A DNA stretch of 64,000 nt from NCBI GenBank assembly GCA_025362495.1, contig JANYGI010000083.1, positions 54,589 to 118,588 on the forward strand, written 5' to 3'. The DNA comes from Byssovorax sp. Its GTDB lineage: Bacteria > Myxococcota_A > Polyangia > Polyangiales > Polyangiaceae. Within the stretch, counting starts at the first letter, position 1. Every line of letters starts with the position of its first letter. A program made the position numbers and the translations under genes. Below, in pieces: positions 32,366 to 41,408 of this stretch. The notes under the pieces were generated by a model. That model saw only the letters and a list, made by a program, of their open reading frames with translations, did not search any database and had not been told where the DNA came from.

Positions 32366-35300
32366 TTACGGGGTGACGGTGAGGATCGGGAGCTGCGTCG
32401 TTTCGAACGTCTGCCCGCCGTTCGAGCCAGCGCCGTTGACGTCGCAGTAAGTCCAGTTCAGCCCGTCGCTGCTCATCCGGTACGTGTACCGATACTGTCC
32501 GGCGGCGGGCGCCGTGAACGAGGCCTGGTATTCGTCGTTGTTGCCGAACTGGGCGTTGAACGCGGACGAGAACCACTGCCAACCGCTCTGGTTCTCCGGG
32601 TTCACGTTGTCGGGGCCATAGCCCACCTGCGCGACCCAGCTCGAGGCGCCGGCCGGAGGCGTGATGGCGGTCTCGAAGAGGCGACCATAGATGAGGCCCG
32701 TGCTCGTTCCCGTCTGCACCGAGAGGGCGGTCGGGAACTGGAGCACGCAGAAGTCAGCCTCGGTCACCAGATTGCTCTCGTTCAGCGTGCACGCGCAGAC
32801 GTTCGCCGTGGCCGCGGAGTTGCGCGGGTTCACGGCGCCTGCCGTGAAGTCCGTCTGGTTATTGCCGGTGCTCGTGCAGCCCGCGCCGGCGCGGCTGTCC
32901 GAGGTCGTGGCGCTGGGCGCCGGCGCCGCCGTCACGGCGCCGATCGGGCAGTTGCCGGCGCCATAGTTCACGAAGTCGACGACAGCGCCGCCGCTCGGGC
33001 AACTCCCGGTGAGCACCGTCGTGTTGCTGACGAGGGCCACCTTGCCGCCCGTGGCAGCCATGGCGATGGTGCCCGTCGCGTCGTGCGGGAGCGGCAGCGA
33101 CGTGGTGCCCCCGGTACCGGCGGACTCCTGGACCAGGTAGTAGCCGCCCGGCGCGATCGTACCGGTGAGGCTGGTCGAGTTCGCAACGCTCCAGGCGCTC
33201 CCGGTCACGCTCGCGTACTGGACCGACCAGCCCGCGAGGCTCACCGCCGTGGCGCCGTTGTTGTGGAGCTCGATGAAGTCGTTCGTGTAGATCGACCCGG
33301 CGTTTCCGCCGCCGCCGTACACCTGGCTGATCACGACGCCGCCGACGCACGTGCTGGTGCTCGCGACGGTGGTGAAGCCGGTGGCCGACGTGTAAGCCGT
33401 GCACGCGACGTTGCCCGCGGACTTCGCCGCCGTGGTGACCTTGATCTTGTACGTCGAGCCGTACGACAGGCCCGGCGCCGGGGTTGCCGTGACCACGGTG
33501 TTGCCGCCGGTGAGCGCGAGGGCGCCGACACCGATGCACGTCGCGAAATCGTCAGTCGATATCTGCACGCTCCCGGTGCACGCGCCGGAGGTGGTCTGAA
33601 CCGTCAGCGTCGTCGGGTTCATGGCGACGCTGAAGGTGACCGCGATCGTCGAGGTGAGCGCGACGTTGCTGGCGCCGTCGGCCGGCGTCGTGCTCACGAC
33701 CGCGGGCTGCGCGGCGCAGACGCCGGCGCCATCGCACGCGGTGCCGCCGCCCTGGTTGCACGCGGTCCCCGCCGTCGAGCTGGGATGCGAGGGCACGCCG
33801 GCGGTGCAGATCTCGCCGGTGCACTGGTTACCGTCGTCAACCGGCAGGTCCGTGTTGTCCGCGGCGTTGACGATGTTGCCCGCACCGTCGCACTGGTTCT
33901 GCTGGCAATCCCCCGCCGTCTGCGCGCTGGTCGCCGTGCCTGCGGCGGCGTTGCTCACGCCGCACACGTTGGCGTTGCAGGTGCGCGCGTGGCACTCGGT
34001 GTCGCTCCCGGGGCACTGCGCGCCGGTGAGGCACTGGACGCAGACGCCGCCCGCGCAAGCGCCGCTCTGGCAGTCGGCGTTGCCTCCGCAGGTGATGCCG
34101 AGCGCGCACGAGGGGCACGTCCCGCCGCCACAGTCGATCCCCGTCTCGACGCCGTTCTTCAGGCCATCAGTGCAGCTCGTGCCAACGCAGGCGCCCGAGC
34201 CGTTGCAGAGCGTCCCGCCGCTCTGGTTGCATGCCGTGCCCGCGCCGAGGTTGGGGTGCGTCGGCGCTCCCGCGGCGCACACGTCGCCCGTGCACTGATT
34301 GCCGTCGTCCGCCGGGGCGTCGGTGTCGTCGGCCAGAGAGACGATGTTGCCGGCGCCGTCGCACTGGTTCTTCTGGCAATCGCCCGTCGTCTGCGCGCTC
34401 GTCGCCGTGCCCGCCGCGGTGTTGCTCACACCGCACGTGTTCGCGGCGCAGGTGCGCGCGTGGCACTCCGTATCCGTGCCCGCGCACTGCGTCGGCGCGT
34501 TGCACTGCACACAGGCGCCGCCCGCGCCGCAGAACGATCCGCCGCCCTGGCTGCAGGCCGTGTTGACGGCGACGGCCGGGTGCGACGCCACGCCTCCCGT
34601 GCAGATCTCGCTCGTGCACTGGTTACCGTCGTCCGTCGGCGTGTCCGTGTTGTCGATGTTGTTGACGATGTTGCCCGCGCCGTCACACTGGTTCTTGTGG
34701 CAGTCGCCCGCCGCCTGCGCGGTGGTCGCCGTGCCGGCGGCGGCGTTGTTCGCGCCGCACGCGTTCGCGTTGCAGGTGCGCGTGTGGCACTCCGTATCCG
34801 TGCCCGGGCACTGCGCCGCCGCGTTGCACTGCACGCAGGCGCCGGCCGCGCTGCAGAACGAGCCGCCGCCCTGGCTGCAGGCCGTGTTGGCCGCGAGGGC
34901 CGGGTGCGACGGCACGCCGGCCGTGCAGACGTCGCTCGTGCACTGATTGCCGTCGTCGACCGGAGCATCGGTGTTGTCGGCGACGGAGCCGATGTTACCC
35001 GCGCCGTCACACTGCTTCTTCTGGCAGTCGCCCGCCGTCTGCGCCGCGACGACGACGCCGCTCGCGGTGAAGTTGAAGCCGCACACGCCGACCGTGCAGC
35101 TCCGACTCTTGCACTCGTCGTCGACGCCGGGGCAGTCGCTCGGCTGCGAGCAGCCCGCGCACGTGCCGTTCAGGCAGGTGAGCGCCCCACCGCACGAGAC
35201 GCCGTTCATCGCGTTCCCGTGCGAGGGGACGCCGGCCGTGCACACGTCGGTGGTGCAGGCGTTGTTGTCGTTCGGCAGATCGGTGTCGTCGTGCTGCGTC

Positions 35301-36382
35301 GTCGTCCCGCCGCTGCCGTCACAGACTGCCTTCTTGCAGTCACTCGACGTCTGCGCCGCGAGCGGCGTACCGAGGGCCGTGTTGACCATGCCGCACACGC
35401 CCGCCGTACAGGAGCGCTGCTGACACTCCGTATCGACGCCCGCGCAGTCCGTCGCGACGAGGCACGCGGCGCACTTGCCCGCGCCGTCGCAGAGGACGCC
35501 AGAGCCCTCGCTGCAGGCTGCGCCGACCATCACGGCCGGGTTCGAGGGCACCCCCGCGGTGCAGACATCCTGCGTGCAGGTCTCGCCGTCGACGGGGAGA
35601 TCGGAGCCGTCGGCCACCTTCTCCACCGCGCCGTTACCGTCGCACTGGTTCTTCTGGCAATCGCCCGTCGTCTGCGCGGTGACGACCTTGCCCTGCGCCG
35701 CGTTCGAGACGCCGCAAGCACCCGCCGTGCAGGTGCGCGCCTGGCACTCGGTGTCTTGCCCCGCGCAGTCCGTCGGCGCGTTGCAACCGACGCATTTCCC
35801 GGCGCCGTCGCAGAACAAGCTGCCATTGAGGCCGCACGCCGCGCTGGCCACCTTCGCGGGGTTCGACGGGACGCCGCCCGTGCAGACGTCGTCGGTGCAC
35901 TCCACGCCGTCGACCGGAACATCGCTGTCGTCGGCGACCTTCAAGAGCTTGCCGGCGCCGTCGCACTGGCTCTTCTGGCAGTCGCCCGAGACCTGCGTGG
36001 AGCCGAGCGTGCCGGCCGGCTCCGGGTCGGTGCCGCAGACGCCCTGCGCGCAGGTGCGAACCAGGCACTCGACGCCGGGGTCGGGGCAATCGGAGGGCGT
36101 CAGGCACTGCGCGGCGCCGCCGGTTCCACCCGTCGTGCTGGCGCTGGAGGTCGCCATTCCACCGCTGCCGCCCATGCCGCCGCTGCCGCCGGTCGAGCTG
36201 CTGGAGCCCGTCGTCGTGCCGGCGCTGGAGCTCGCCGTGGAGGTGATGGGCTCGGCGCCGCCGCCACCGCCGCTCCCGGAAATGTGACTCCGGTCGACCT
36301 GGGCGATGAGCTCGCATCCGAAGCCGCTGCCGACGATGGCGGCGGCGAGCAGTCCGAGTGTGGCAGCAGAGTATCTGGGCAT
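32366..36382 (-). CDS. Giant Cys-rich repeat lipoprotein with Ig-like and lamin-tail domains
   Basis: The 1338-residue protein has a signal peptide ending in GFGC (Cys23), a Ser/Gly/Thr-rich stalk (about 35-90), and seven tandem Cys-rich repeats of about 107 residues (about 92-890). Each repeat has a core like DCxGxDTECxARTC, QKNQCDGAGN and DDGNQCTxxVCTAGVPSHP. A bacterial Ig-like (Big_5-type) region then begins PAVVSTTPADGASNVALTST, followed by a lamin-tail-like domain (VVISQVYGGGGNAG, NDFIELHNNG, WSVQY) and a final beta-rich domain. It is probably a long, disulfide-stabilised surface protein. A GGGAGA element precedes the ATG. A GC-rich antisense frame over the same DNA is a shadow. Confidence 0.88.
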   Translation of the reverse strand: MPRYSAATLGLLAAAIVGSGFGCELIAQVDRSHISGSGGGGGAEPITSTASSSAGTTTGSSSSTGGSGGMGGSGGMATSSASTTGGTGGAAQCLTPSDCPDPGVECLVRTCAQGVCGTDPEPAGTLGSTQVSGDCQKSQCDGAGKLLKVADDSDVPVDGVECTDDVCTGGVPSNPAKVASAACGLNGSLFCDGAGKCVGCNAPTDCAGQDTECQARTCTAGACGVSNAAQGKVVTAQTTGDCQKNQCDGNGAVEKVADGSDLPVDGETCTQDVCTAGVPSNPAVMVGAACSEGSGVLCDGAGKCAACLVATDCAGVDTECQQRSCTAGVCGMVNTALGTPLAAQTSSDCKKAVCDGSGGTTTQHDDTDLPNDNNACTTDVCTAGVPSHGNAMNGVSCGGALTCLNGTCAGCSQPSDCPGVDDECKSRSCTVGVCGFNFTASGVVVAAQTAGDCQKKQCDGAGNIGSVADNTDAPVDDGNQCTSDVCTAGVPSHPALAANTACSQGGGSFCSAAGACVQCNAAAQCPGTDTECHTRTCNANACGANNAAAGTATTAQAAGDCHKNQCDGAGNIVNNIDNTDTPTDDGNQCTSEICTGGVASHPAVAVNTACSQGGGSFCGAGGACVQCNAPTQCAGTDTECHARTCAANTCGVSNTAAGTATSAQTTGDCQKNQCDGAGNIVSLADDTDAPADDGNQCTGDVCAAGAPTHPNLGAGTACNQSGGTLCNGSGACVGTSCTDGLKNGVETGIDCGGGTCPSCALGITCGGNADCQSGACAGGVCVQCLTGAQCPGSDTECHARTCNANVCGVSNAAAGTATSAQTAGDCQQNQCDGAGNIVNAADNTDLPVDDGNQCTGEICTAGVPSHPSSTAGTACNQGGGTACDGAGVCAAQPAVVSTTPADGASNVALTSTIAVTFSVAMNPTTLTVQTTSGACTGSVQISTDDFATCIGVGALALTGGNTVVTATPAPGLSYGSTYKIKVTTAAKSAGNVACTAYTSATGFTTVASTSTCVGGVVISQVYGGGGNAGSIYTNDFIELHNNGATAVSLAGWSVQYASVTGSAWSVANSTSLTGTIAPGGYYLVQESAGTGGTTSLPLPHDATGTIAMAATGGKVALVSNTTVLTGSCPSGGAVVDFVNYGAGNCPIGAVTAAPAPSATTSDSRAGAGCTSTGNNQTDFTAGAVNPRNSAATANVCACTLNESNLVTEADFCVLQFPTALSVQTGTSTGLIYGRLFETAITPPAGASSWVAQVGYGPDNVNPENQSGWQWFSSAFNAQFGNNDEYQASFTAPAAGQYRYTYRMSSDGLNWTYCDVNGAGSNGGQTFETTQLPILTVTP
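33715..36109 (-). repeat. Seven tandem repeats of about 320 bp inside the surface lipoprotein gene
   Basis: The repeats give corresponding DNA landmarks near 33808, 34278, 34601, 34925, 35239, 35560 and 35883. The spacing is 470, 323, 324, 314, 321 and 323 bases, all in frame with about 107 residues each. The 470-base interval holds an extra Cys-rich insert (CGGGTCPSCALGITCGGNAD). The middle copies are most alike, which suggests recent duplication or gene conversion. The whole array stays in one reading frame. Confidence 0.85.
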
Positions 36383-36449
36383 GGTCTCCCGGCGTCACAC
36401 CTTCGCGCGGGGGCGTCAATCACGCTCTCGGCCGGAGCCACGGGGGCGC

Positions 36450-36557
36450 TCACGAGAACACGAGCTCGGCGGCGTGATCGGCGGCCACCGCGCGGTAGGC
36501 GTCGACGAGATCGTGCTCCTGCCGGTGGAGGTGCGCTGTCGCCTTTCCTGGCAGCAT
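36450..36557 (-). CDS. Candidate 35-residue small protein
   Basis: A frame of 35 codons from the ATG at 36557 encodes a compact His-containing peptide beginning MLPGKATAHLHRQEHDLVDA. It is preceded by a near-perfect Shine-Dalgarno GGAGGT 6 bases upstream of the ATG, and its codons are strongly GC3-biased, as in real genes here. It lies in the otherwise empty 368-base divergent gap 36383-36750, upstream of the giant lipoprotein on the same strand. It could be a small protein, a leader peptide, or the remnant of a larger gene. There is no homology evidence. Confidence 0.4.
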   Translation of the reverse strand: MLPGKATAHLHRQEHDLVDAYRAVAADHAAELVFS

Positions 36558-36750
36558 CACGGCACCTCCGCGCGGTCCTCGGCGGACGGGCCGCCTGTCG
36601 TCGGAGAGACCGATACGCCCGCTGCCGGCGCCGAGGCCGTGGTCGTCGGCGCCGGCGCGGGCTCTCCCTGCCCCCTTCGAGGCGCGCGGAGCGGAGAGGC
36701 ATTGTACGCGAACTTTGCCGCGGGGCCCCGGCGGTGAAAGGATCCCTGGA

Positions 36751-37344
36751 ATGCGCCTCCGCGCCGCTCTGGCCCCCGCCGCTCTCTTCGCTCTGGTCTT
36801 CACGTCCGCGTGCAGCGGCGCGGAGAAAGCCTCCGATCCCAACTGGTCCGGCGAGAAGCCGGAAGTCAACCGGCCGCTCCGCGAGACCGAGGAGATGACC
36901 AATGCGGGCGCCACCGCCGCGTCGTCCGCGAGCGAGCCCGGGGTGATCGGCGTCCGCCATGACGTGATGCTCTCCGAGGGCGCCCACCCCGCGCGCTGCA
37001 ACTGCCTCGCTGTCGAGGTCGGCCCCGCGAGCGATCCGCGCTTCTTCTGGACGGCCGGCGCCCCGACCGCCGACGAGGACACCGTGACCATCGCCCTCGG
37101 CGCGCGCGGCGTGACCTGCGCGGGCGGCGACGCCGACGACCGGCGCCGCCCCTCGATCTCGGCCGTCGATCGCGTCGGCGACGACGTGATCGTCGAGGTG
37201 GAAGATCTGCCCGACGGCCGCCCGATCGCCTCGGGCGCGGTGATCCAGAAGCCCGGTCCGAGGGGCAATGTCTACGTGCGACCCCGGAATGCGAAGGTGA
37301 TCTACGCCAGGGGCGCGCCGGACAACCGCTGCAAGGTGCGTTGA
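36751..37344 (+). CDS. Putative lipoprotein of unknown function
   Basis: The 197-residue product starts at the ATG at 36751 with a signal peptide ending in TSAC. A charged segment and a domain of about 120 residues with Cys pairs (ARCNCLAVEVGPASDPRFFW and GVTCAGGDADD) follow. The domain looks like a small beta-sandwich but is not recognised. Its stop at 37344 abuts the stop of a small lipoprotein gene on the other strand. The 368 bases upstream hold only the candidate 35-residue peptide gene on the opposite strand. Confidence 0.7.
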   Translation: MRLRAALAPAALFALVFTSACSGAEKASDPNWSGEKPEVNRPLRETEEMTNAGATAASSASEPGVIGVRHDVMLSEGAHPARCNCLAVEVGPASDPRFFWTAGAPTADEDTVTIALGARGVTCAGGDADDRRRPSISAVDRVGDDVIVEVEDLPDGRPIASGAVIQKPGPRGNVYVRPRNAKVIYARGAPDNRCKVR

Positions 37345-37345
37345 T

Positions 37346-37540
37346 TCAGCGAGGCGGCGGAGGCTTGACCGGGCCTCCGACGCTGCTCGCGCCGAGCGGC
37401 TGCCGGACGAGCGTGCCAGGCGCCGACGAGGCGGGCGAGCCGAGATCCGAGCCCGTGGACGAGCTCTGGCGACCACAGCCGACGCCGATCGCCGCGAGCG
37501 AGAGGCCGAGCAGCAGCGGCGCGAGCGAAGGTGAACGCAT
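37346..37540 (-). CDS. Small lipoprotein (64 residues)
   Basis: Despite its length of 64 residues the frame has a clear lipoprotein signal (SLAAIGVGCGRQSSS, Cys22) and a GGAGAT Shine-Dalgarno a few bases upstream of the ATG at 37540. The mature part is only about 42 residues, Ser/Gly/Pro-rich, ending in a short Pro run. It resembles entericidin-like or linker-only small lipoproteins in size, not in sequence. The convergent neighbour ends 1 base away. Confidence 0.65.
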   Translation of the reverse strand: MRSPSLAPLLLGLSLAAIGVGCGRQSSSTGSDLGSPASSAPGTLVRQPLGASSVGGPVKPPPPR

Positions 37541-37712
37541 CGAGTGATCTCCTGAAAAAGGGGGCTCCAGCGCGCCGACGGGGCGCCCGGACGAGCGCTC
37601 ACCCTACGCTGCCCCGGGCCACGATTCCAGGGCGCAAGCGACAATAATGGCGGGAATATCCTGCGGATTGCGCCGGCGCGCCGGACCGCCGCGCGTGCTA
37701 TGAGGTCCAGCC

Positions 37713-38345
37713 ATGGCGCGCCCTCTTGTCACCTTGGCTTTGCTGCTCTCCACGTCTCTCCTCGCCTGCACGAGCGGGACGGGCGATGTCCCCGGCCCCG
37801 GCTGCACCTCGATCCAGACCACGAGCGAGCTGTCGTTCGATCCGAAGCCGCCCGCCGGGACCACGACCGAGACGCTGTGCCTGGGCCGCGCGCCGACGGT
37901 CTCCACGAAGGGAGAGGCCGAGTGCATCGCCCTCCACGCGACGAAGGCGACAGCGTGTGCGTGCGACGCAAATCAGGGCCTCCAGGCGGTGAGCGCCGCC
38001 CACAGGGACGCTGTCGGCAAGTTCTTCGACAAGGCCACGGGCACCTCGGTGGTGGCCAGTTGCGTGTGCGAGGTCAAGCAGCTCACGAGCGACGACGGGG
38101 CGGCCTATGCCGCCTGCATCAAGGATCCAGCGACCCCGGTCGTCGACGCCAATGGCAAGCCTGTGAGCGGGTATTGCTACGTCGATCCTGGGAACACCGC
38201 CACCAGCCCCGAGCTCGTGAAGGACTGCGCCGCGAGCGAGAAGCAGGCCATGCGCTTCGTGGGCGGCGCGGGGACTCCACAGGCCGACGACATCTCGGTG
38301 ATGGTGATCTGCGAGACCGATATCTGCGACGCGGCGTCTCAGTGA
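37713..38345 (+). CDS. Cys-rich putative lipoprotein
   Basis: The 210-residue product has an N-terminal signal ending in LLAC and a mature domain with about a dozen cysteines (for example ATACACDAN, VVASCVCEV and VICETDICDA). Such a pattern indicates several disulfides. No family is recognised. The ATG at 37713 is the only start consistent with the leader. It converges on a PlsC-type gene, with 16 bases between the stops. Confidence 0.72.
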   Translation: MARPLVTLALLLSTSLLACTSGTGDVPGPGCTSIQTTSELSFDPKPPAGTTTETLCLGRAPTVSTKGEAECIALHATKATACACDANQGLQAVSAAHRDAVGKFFDKATGTSVVASCVCEVKQLTSDDGAAYAACIKDPATPVVDANGKPVSGYCYVDPGNTATSPELVKDCAASEKQAMRFVGGAGTPQADDISVMVICETDICDAASQ

Positions 38346-38361
38346 GCCGACAGCCGCTTTC

Positions 38362-39150
38362 TCACCCGGCGATCGCTGCGCGCGCCTGGTGCACGAGGGC
38401 CTGCACCTCGGCGCGCGCCCGCCGCTGGATGACTTCCACGTCAGTGCCTTCGGCGCGAAATGGAGCGCCCGCGACGAGTCCAATCCTCGTGAGCGGCGAG
38501 CCGACGACGCGGCGGTAGTGGGCGGGAAAGCTCTCCTGCAGGTAGGCTGACTCGGTGCCTCCGTAGGCGATCCCGACCGGCACGATCTCGGCGCCGGCGC
38601 GCATCGCCGCGAGGAAGGCGCCGGCGCGGAAGGGGCGCACCTCGTCGCCGGCAAACGTGGTCCCCTCGGGATAGACCATGACTCCGCGGCCGCTCTCCAG
38701 GCCATTGATCATCGCCGTGATCACCGCGGCGCCGCTGCGCTTGTCGCTGCGATCGACGAAGAGCGTGCCCACGCGGCGCGCGGCGAGGCCGATGACGGGC
38801 CAGCTCGCGAGATCGGCCCGGCTGACGGTGTTGGCCTCGACGAAGGCGAGATCGACGAAGATGTCGAGCATCGAGCGGTGGTTCATCACGAAGATGCGAC
38901 CGAGCCCGCGCGCGTCGGTGGCGGGGTAAATCTCGCCCTGGTCGAGGTGTGGCCCGCTCGCCGTGACCGAGAGGCCATAGAGGCGAAGGAGGGAGTGGCC
39001 ATAACGGCCCATCCACTTGTAGGTGACCGGGATCTGCCGCGACGCGGGCGAGCTGCGCAGATCGGCCTCGAGGCACGCGAGGAGGCTGAACGTCAGGCCG
39101 ACAAAGGCGCTGGAGCGGCCGAGGACGCGGAGATCACCCACAGGGTTCAT
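38362..39150 (-). CDS. 1-acyl-sn-glycerol-3-phosphate acyltransferase (PlsC type)
   Basis: The 262-residue protein contains the PlsC catalytic motif NHRSMLD (NHxxxxD) and the substrate motif YPEGTTF, with VPVGIAYGGTES downstream. The N-terminal 60 residues include a membrane-associated helix. PlsC makes phosphatidic acid by acylating lysophosphatidic acid. The gene starts 8 bases after the gatB stop on the same strand, so it is likely the last gene of the transcript running from gatB. Confidence 0.9.
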   Translation of the reverse strand: MNPVGDLRVLGRSSAFVGLTFSLLACLEADLRSSPASRQIPVTYKWMGRYGHSLLRLYGLSVTASGPHLDQGEIYPATDARGLGRIFVMNHRSMLDIFVDLAFVEANTVSRADLASWPVIGLAARRVGTLFVDRSDKRSGAAVITAMINGLESGRGVMVYPEGTTFAGDEVRPFRAGAFLAAMRAGAEIVPVGIAYGGTESAYLQESFPAHYRRVVGSPLTRIGLVAGAPFRAEGTDVEVIQRRARAEVQALVHQARAAIAG

Positions 39151-39158
39151 GATCGGCC

Positions 39159-41267
39159 TCAGCTCACCTTGGTGCCGGGCGGGACGTCGCGCGTCACGGT
39201 CGACAGCGCGAGGGCGTCGCTCGGGCCGGCGGCGAGGATCATCCCGTGCGAGACGAGCTCTCTTGAAAACGCCCTTGGCTCGAGGTTGACGGCGACGATC
39301 ACCCGCTGTCCCACCAGCGCTTCGGGGGTGAAGGAGAGTGCCAATCCGGCGATGATCCGCCGCGGGCCGTCGACATCGCCGGTGTCGACGCGGAGATCGA
39401 CCAGCTTGTCTTTGCGGGGCACGCGAGCGGCAGAGACGATGAGCCCGACGCGGAGATCGATTCGCGCGAAATCCTCGAACGGGACGAGCTCCGGCAGCGC
39501 GGGCTCGGGCTCGGACGTCGGCGGAAAATCAGCCTGTGGGGTGATGATTGGCAGCTTCTTCCCGGCGGCGCTGGTGAGCGTGGGCGCGATGGGAGCGACG
39601 CTGTGGGCCATGGGGCTCGGATCGAGATCCTCGCCGGATCCGTCGGCCGGCGACGGCGTCGCGGGCTTCGACGCGCTCTTGCCCTCCGGATCGACCGTCG
39701 GCAGAGAGGCCTTGTCGGCGGGCGGCGGCTGGGTCGCGGGCGCGCGCGGCGCGAGGGTGGGCGGCTGCTCGGCGGACGACGTCGGCGGGAATGGCGCCGG
39801 CGTCGGCTTCGCACCCGCCGCCGCCGCGGGCGCGTCGAGCAGGCGCTTCAACACGGTATTGACGACGGCGGGTGCGGCGCTGCCGCCGGTCTGCTTCATC
39901 ACCTGACCGACGAAGAAGCCGAGGAGCGATGTCTTGCCCGAGCGGTACACGGCCGCTTGCCTCGCGTTCTGATCGAGCACGGCGCGCACGACCTCCTCGA
40001 TGGCGCCGAGATCGCTGAGCACCGCCATGCCGCGCTCGCGCACGATCTCGGTGGGCGAGCGCGTCGCGCCGATCAACAGTGAGTAGACCTCCTTGGCCTG
40101 CTTGCCGCTGATGGTCCCGGCGTCGACGAGCTGGAGGAGCTCGGCGAGCTGCGTCGGCGTGACGGGGAACGCGGCGTCGAGGCCGCTGGTGCGCACGTCG
40201 CGCATCACCTCGCTGGTGAGGAAATTTCCGAGCTTGATCGGATCGGCATAGAGGCGGCACGATTCATCGAAGAAGGCGGCGATCTTCGGGTGGCTCGTGA
40301 GCACGGCGGCGACGTTGGGCGCGAGGCCCAGCGTCTCGACGAGGCGCGCGCGACGCTCGGCCGGCGGAGGCGGGAGCGAGGTGCGGATCGCCGCGACGTA
40401 GCTCGGGTCGACGACGAGCGTGGGGAGATCGGGATCGGGGAAGTAGCGGTATCCGGACTCGTTCTCCTTGTCGCGGAGCGGGTATGTCTCCTTCTTCTCG
40501 GAGTTGTAGCCGCGCGTCTGCTGGCGGATGCGCCCGCCCGACTCGAGCACGGCGATCTGCCGGCGCGCCTCGATCTCGATGGCCTCGGCGACGAAGCGAA
40601 ACGAGTTGATGTTCTTGAGCTCGGTGCGCGTGCCCAGCTTCTCGGCGCCGATGGGCCGCACCGAGACGTTGGCGTCGCAGCGGAAGCTGCCTTGCTCGAG
40701 GTTTCCATCGTTGACGCCGATGAACATGAGAATGTCGCGGAGGCGCTTGAGGTAATCGGCGGCCTCGGCGGCGCTGCGGAGATCGGGATCGCCGACGATC
40801 TCGATCAGCGCGGTGCCAGCGCGGTTGAGGTCGACGATCGAGTCGTCGCCGACGCCGTGGATGTTCTTGCCGGCGTCTTCTTCCATGTGGACGCGGAGGA
40901 TGCCGACGCGCCGCTTGCCGAGATCGGCGTCGACCTCGAGGCTGCCGCGGAGGGCGAGCGGCAGATCGTACTGGCTTATCTGGTAGCCCTTCGGGAGATC
41001 GGGATAGAAGTAGTTCTTGCGGGCGAAGACGCTCTTCTCCTGCACCGTGCAGCCGAGCGCGATCGCGGCGCTGACGGCCATGCGCACGGCCTCGCGGCTG
41101 AGCACGGGGAGCGCGCCGGGCAGCCCGAGGCACACCGGGCAGACATGCGTGTTCGGTCGGTCGCCGAAGCTCGTGGCGCAGCCGCAGAAGGCTTTGGTCC
41201 GCGTCAGGAGCTGCGCGTGGACCTCGAGTCCGATCACCAGCTCCCAGTCACCGAATGAGGTCGCCAT
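39159..41267 (-). CDS. gatB: GatB with fused C-terminal tRNA-binding (Trbp111/EMAP-II-like) domain
   Basis: GatB is the subunit of the amidotransferase that converts Glu-tRNA(Gln) or Asp-tRNA(Asn) to the amidated form. Residues 1-478 are a complete GatB: WELVIGLEVHAQLLT, zinc cysteines Cys28, Cys30, Cys43 and Cys46, FARKNYFYPDLPKGYQISQY, RTELKNINSFRFV, and the tail helices used for tRNA contact. A Pro/Ala-rich linker of about 110 residues (480-592) then leads to a second domain (595-702) with FEDFARIDLRVGLIVSAARV, GDVDGPRRIIAGLAL and DVPPGTKV. That is the tRNA-binding OB-fold of Trbp111 and the MetRS C-terminus. The fusion is in one open frame. gatA and gatC are not in this window. It lies 141 bases after nuoI, separated by a hairpin repeat. 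Confidence 0.93.
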   Translation of the reverse strand: MATSFGDWELVIGLEVHAQLLTRTKAFCGCATSFGDRPNTHVCPVCLGLPGALPVLSREAVRMAVSAAIALGCTVQEKSVFARKNYFYPDLPKGYQISQYDLPLALRGSLEVDADLGKRRVGILRVHMEEDAGKNIHGVGDDSIVDLNRAGTALIEIVGDPDLRSAAEAADYLKRLRDILMFIGVNDGNLEQGSFRCDANVSVRPIGAEKLGTRTELKNINSFRFVAEAIEIEARRQIAVLESGGRIRQQTRGYNSEKKETYPLRDKENESGYRYFPDPDLPTLVVDPSYVAAIRTSLPPPPAERRARLVETLGLAPNVAAVLTSHPKIAAFFDESCRLYADPIKLGNFLTSEVMRDVRTSGLDAAFPVTPTQLAELLQLVDAGTISGKQAKEVYSLLIGATRSPTEIVRERGMAVLSDLGAIEEVVRAVLDQNARQAAVYRSGKTSLLGFFVGQVMKQTGGSAAPAVVNTVLKRLLDAPAAAAGAKPTPAPFPPTSSAEQPPTLAPRAPATQPPPADKASLPTVDPEGKSASKPATPSPADGSGEDLDPSPMAHSVAPIAPTLTSAAGKKLPIITPQADFPPTSEPEPALPELVPFEDFARIDLRVGLIVSAARVPRKDKLVDLRVDTGDVDGPRRIIAGLALSFTPEALVGQRVIVAVNLEPRAFSRELVSHGMILAAGPSDALALSTVTRDVPPGTKVS

Positions 41268-41382
41268 GGCCCGCTTTCATAGCAAGTGCAGCGGTTGCCC
41301 GCGAGCAGCGACCGCGCGTTGCGAACAAAGGAGCCGCTTGTGGTTCAGGGGAGGACAAAGGCGCGCAAAGCACGCCGGGGGT

Positions 41383-41402
41383 TGGGGCCGCTCGCGGCCC
41401 CA
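41383..41402. repeat. Dispersed hairpin repeat, copy 2
   Basis: The stem TGGGGCCGC with GCGGCCCCA closes a TC loop and ends 6 bases past the nuoI stop, in the 141-base gap before gatB. It shares the flanking GCCGGGG and ATCG with the copies at 19014 and 42120. It may separate the nuo and gatB transcripts or mark an mRNA end. Confidence 0.7.
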
Positions 41403-41408
41403 TCGAGG

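Noticed and set aside
33715..36109. CRISPR-like periodic repeats
   Set aside because: The period is about 320 bases, in frame, and encodes Cys-rich protein units, not short repeats with spacers.
33083..36898. A 1271-codon rightward open frame opposite the giant lipoprotein
   Set aside because: It has Arg/Ala/Gly-rich shadow composition, no recognisable domain, and lies antisense to a protein with clear signal peptide and domains.
36558..37268. Upstream extension of the 35-residue frame through the next lipoprotein gene
   Set aside because: The extension is antisense to a lipoprotein with a clear leader; only the short part with its own ribosome-binding site was kept.
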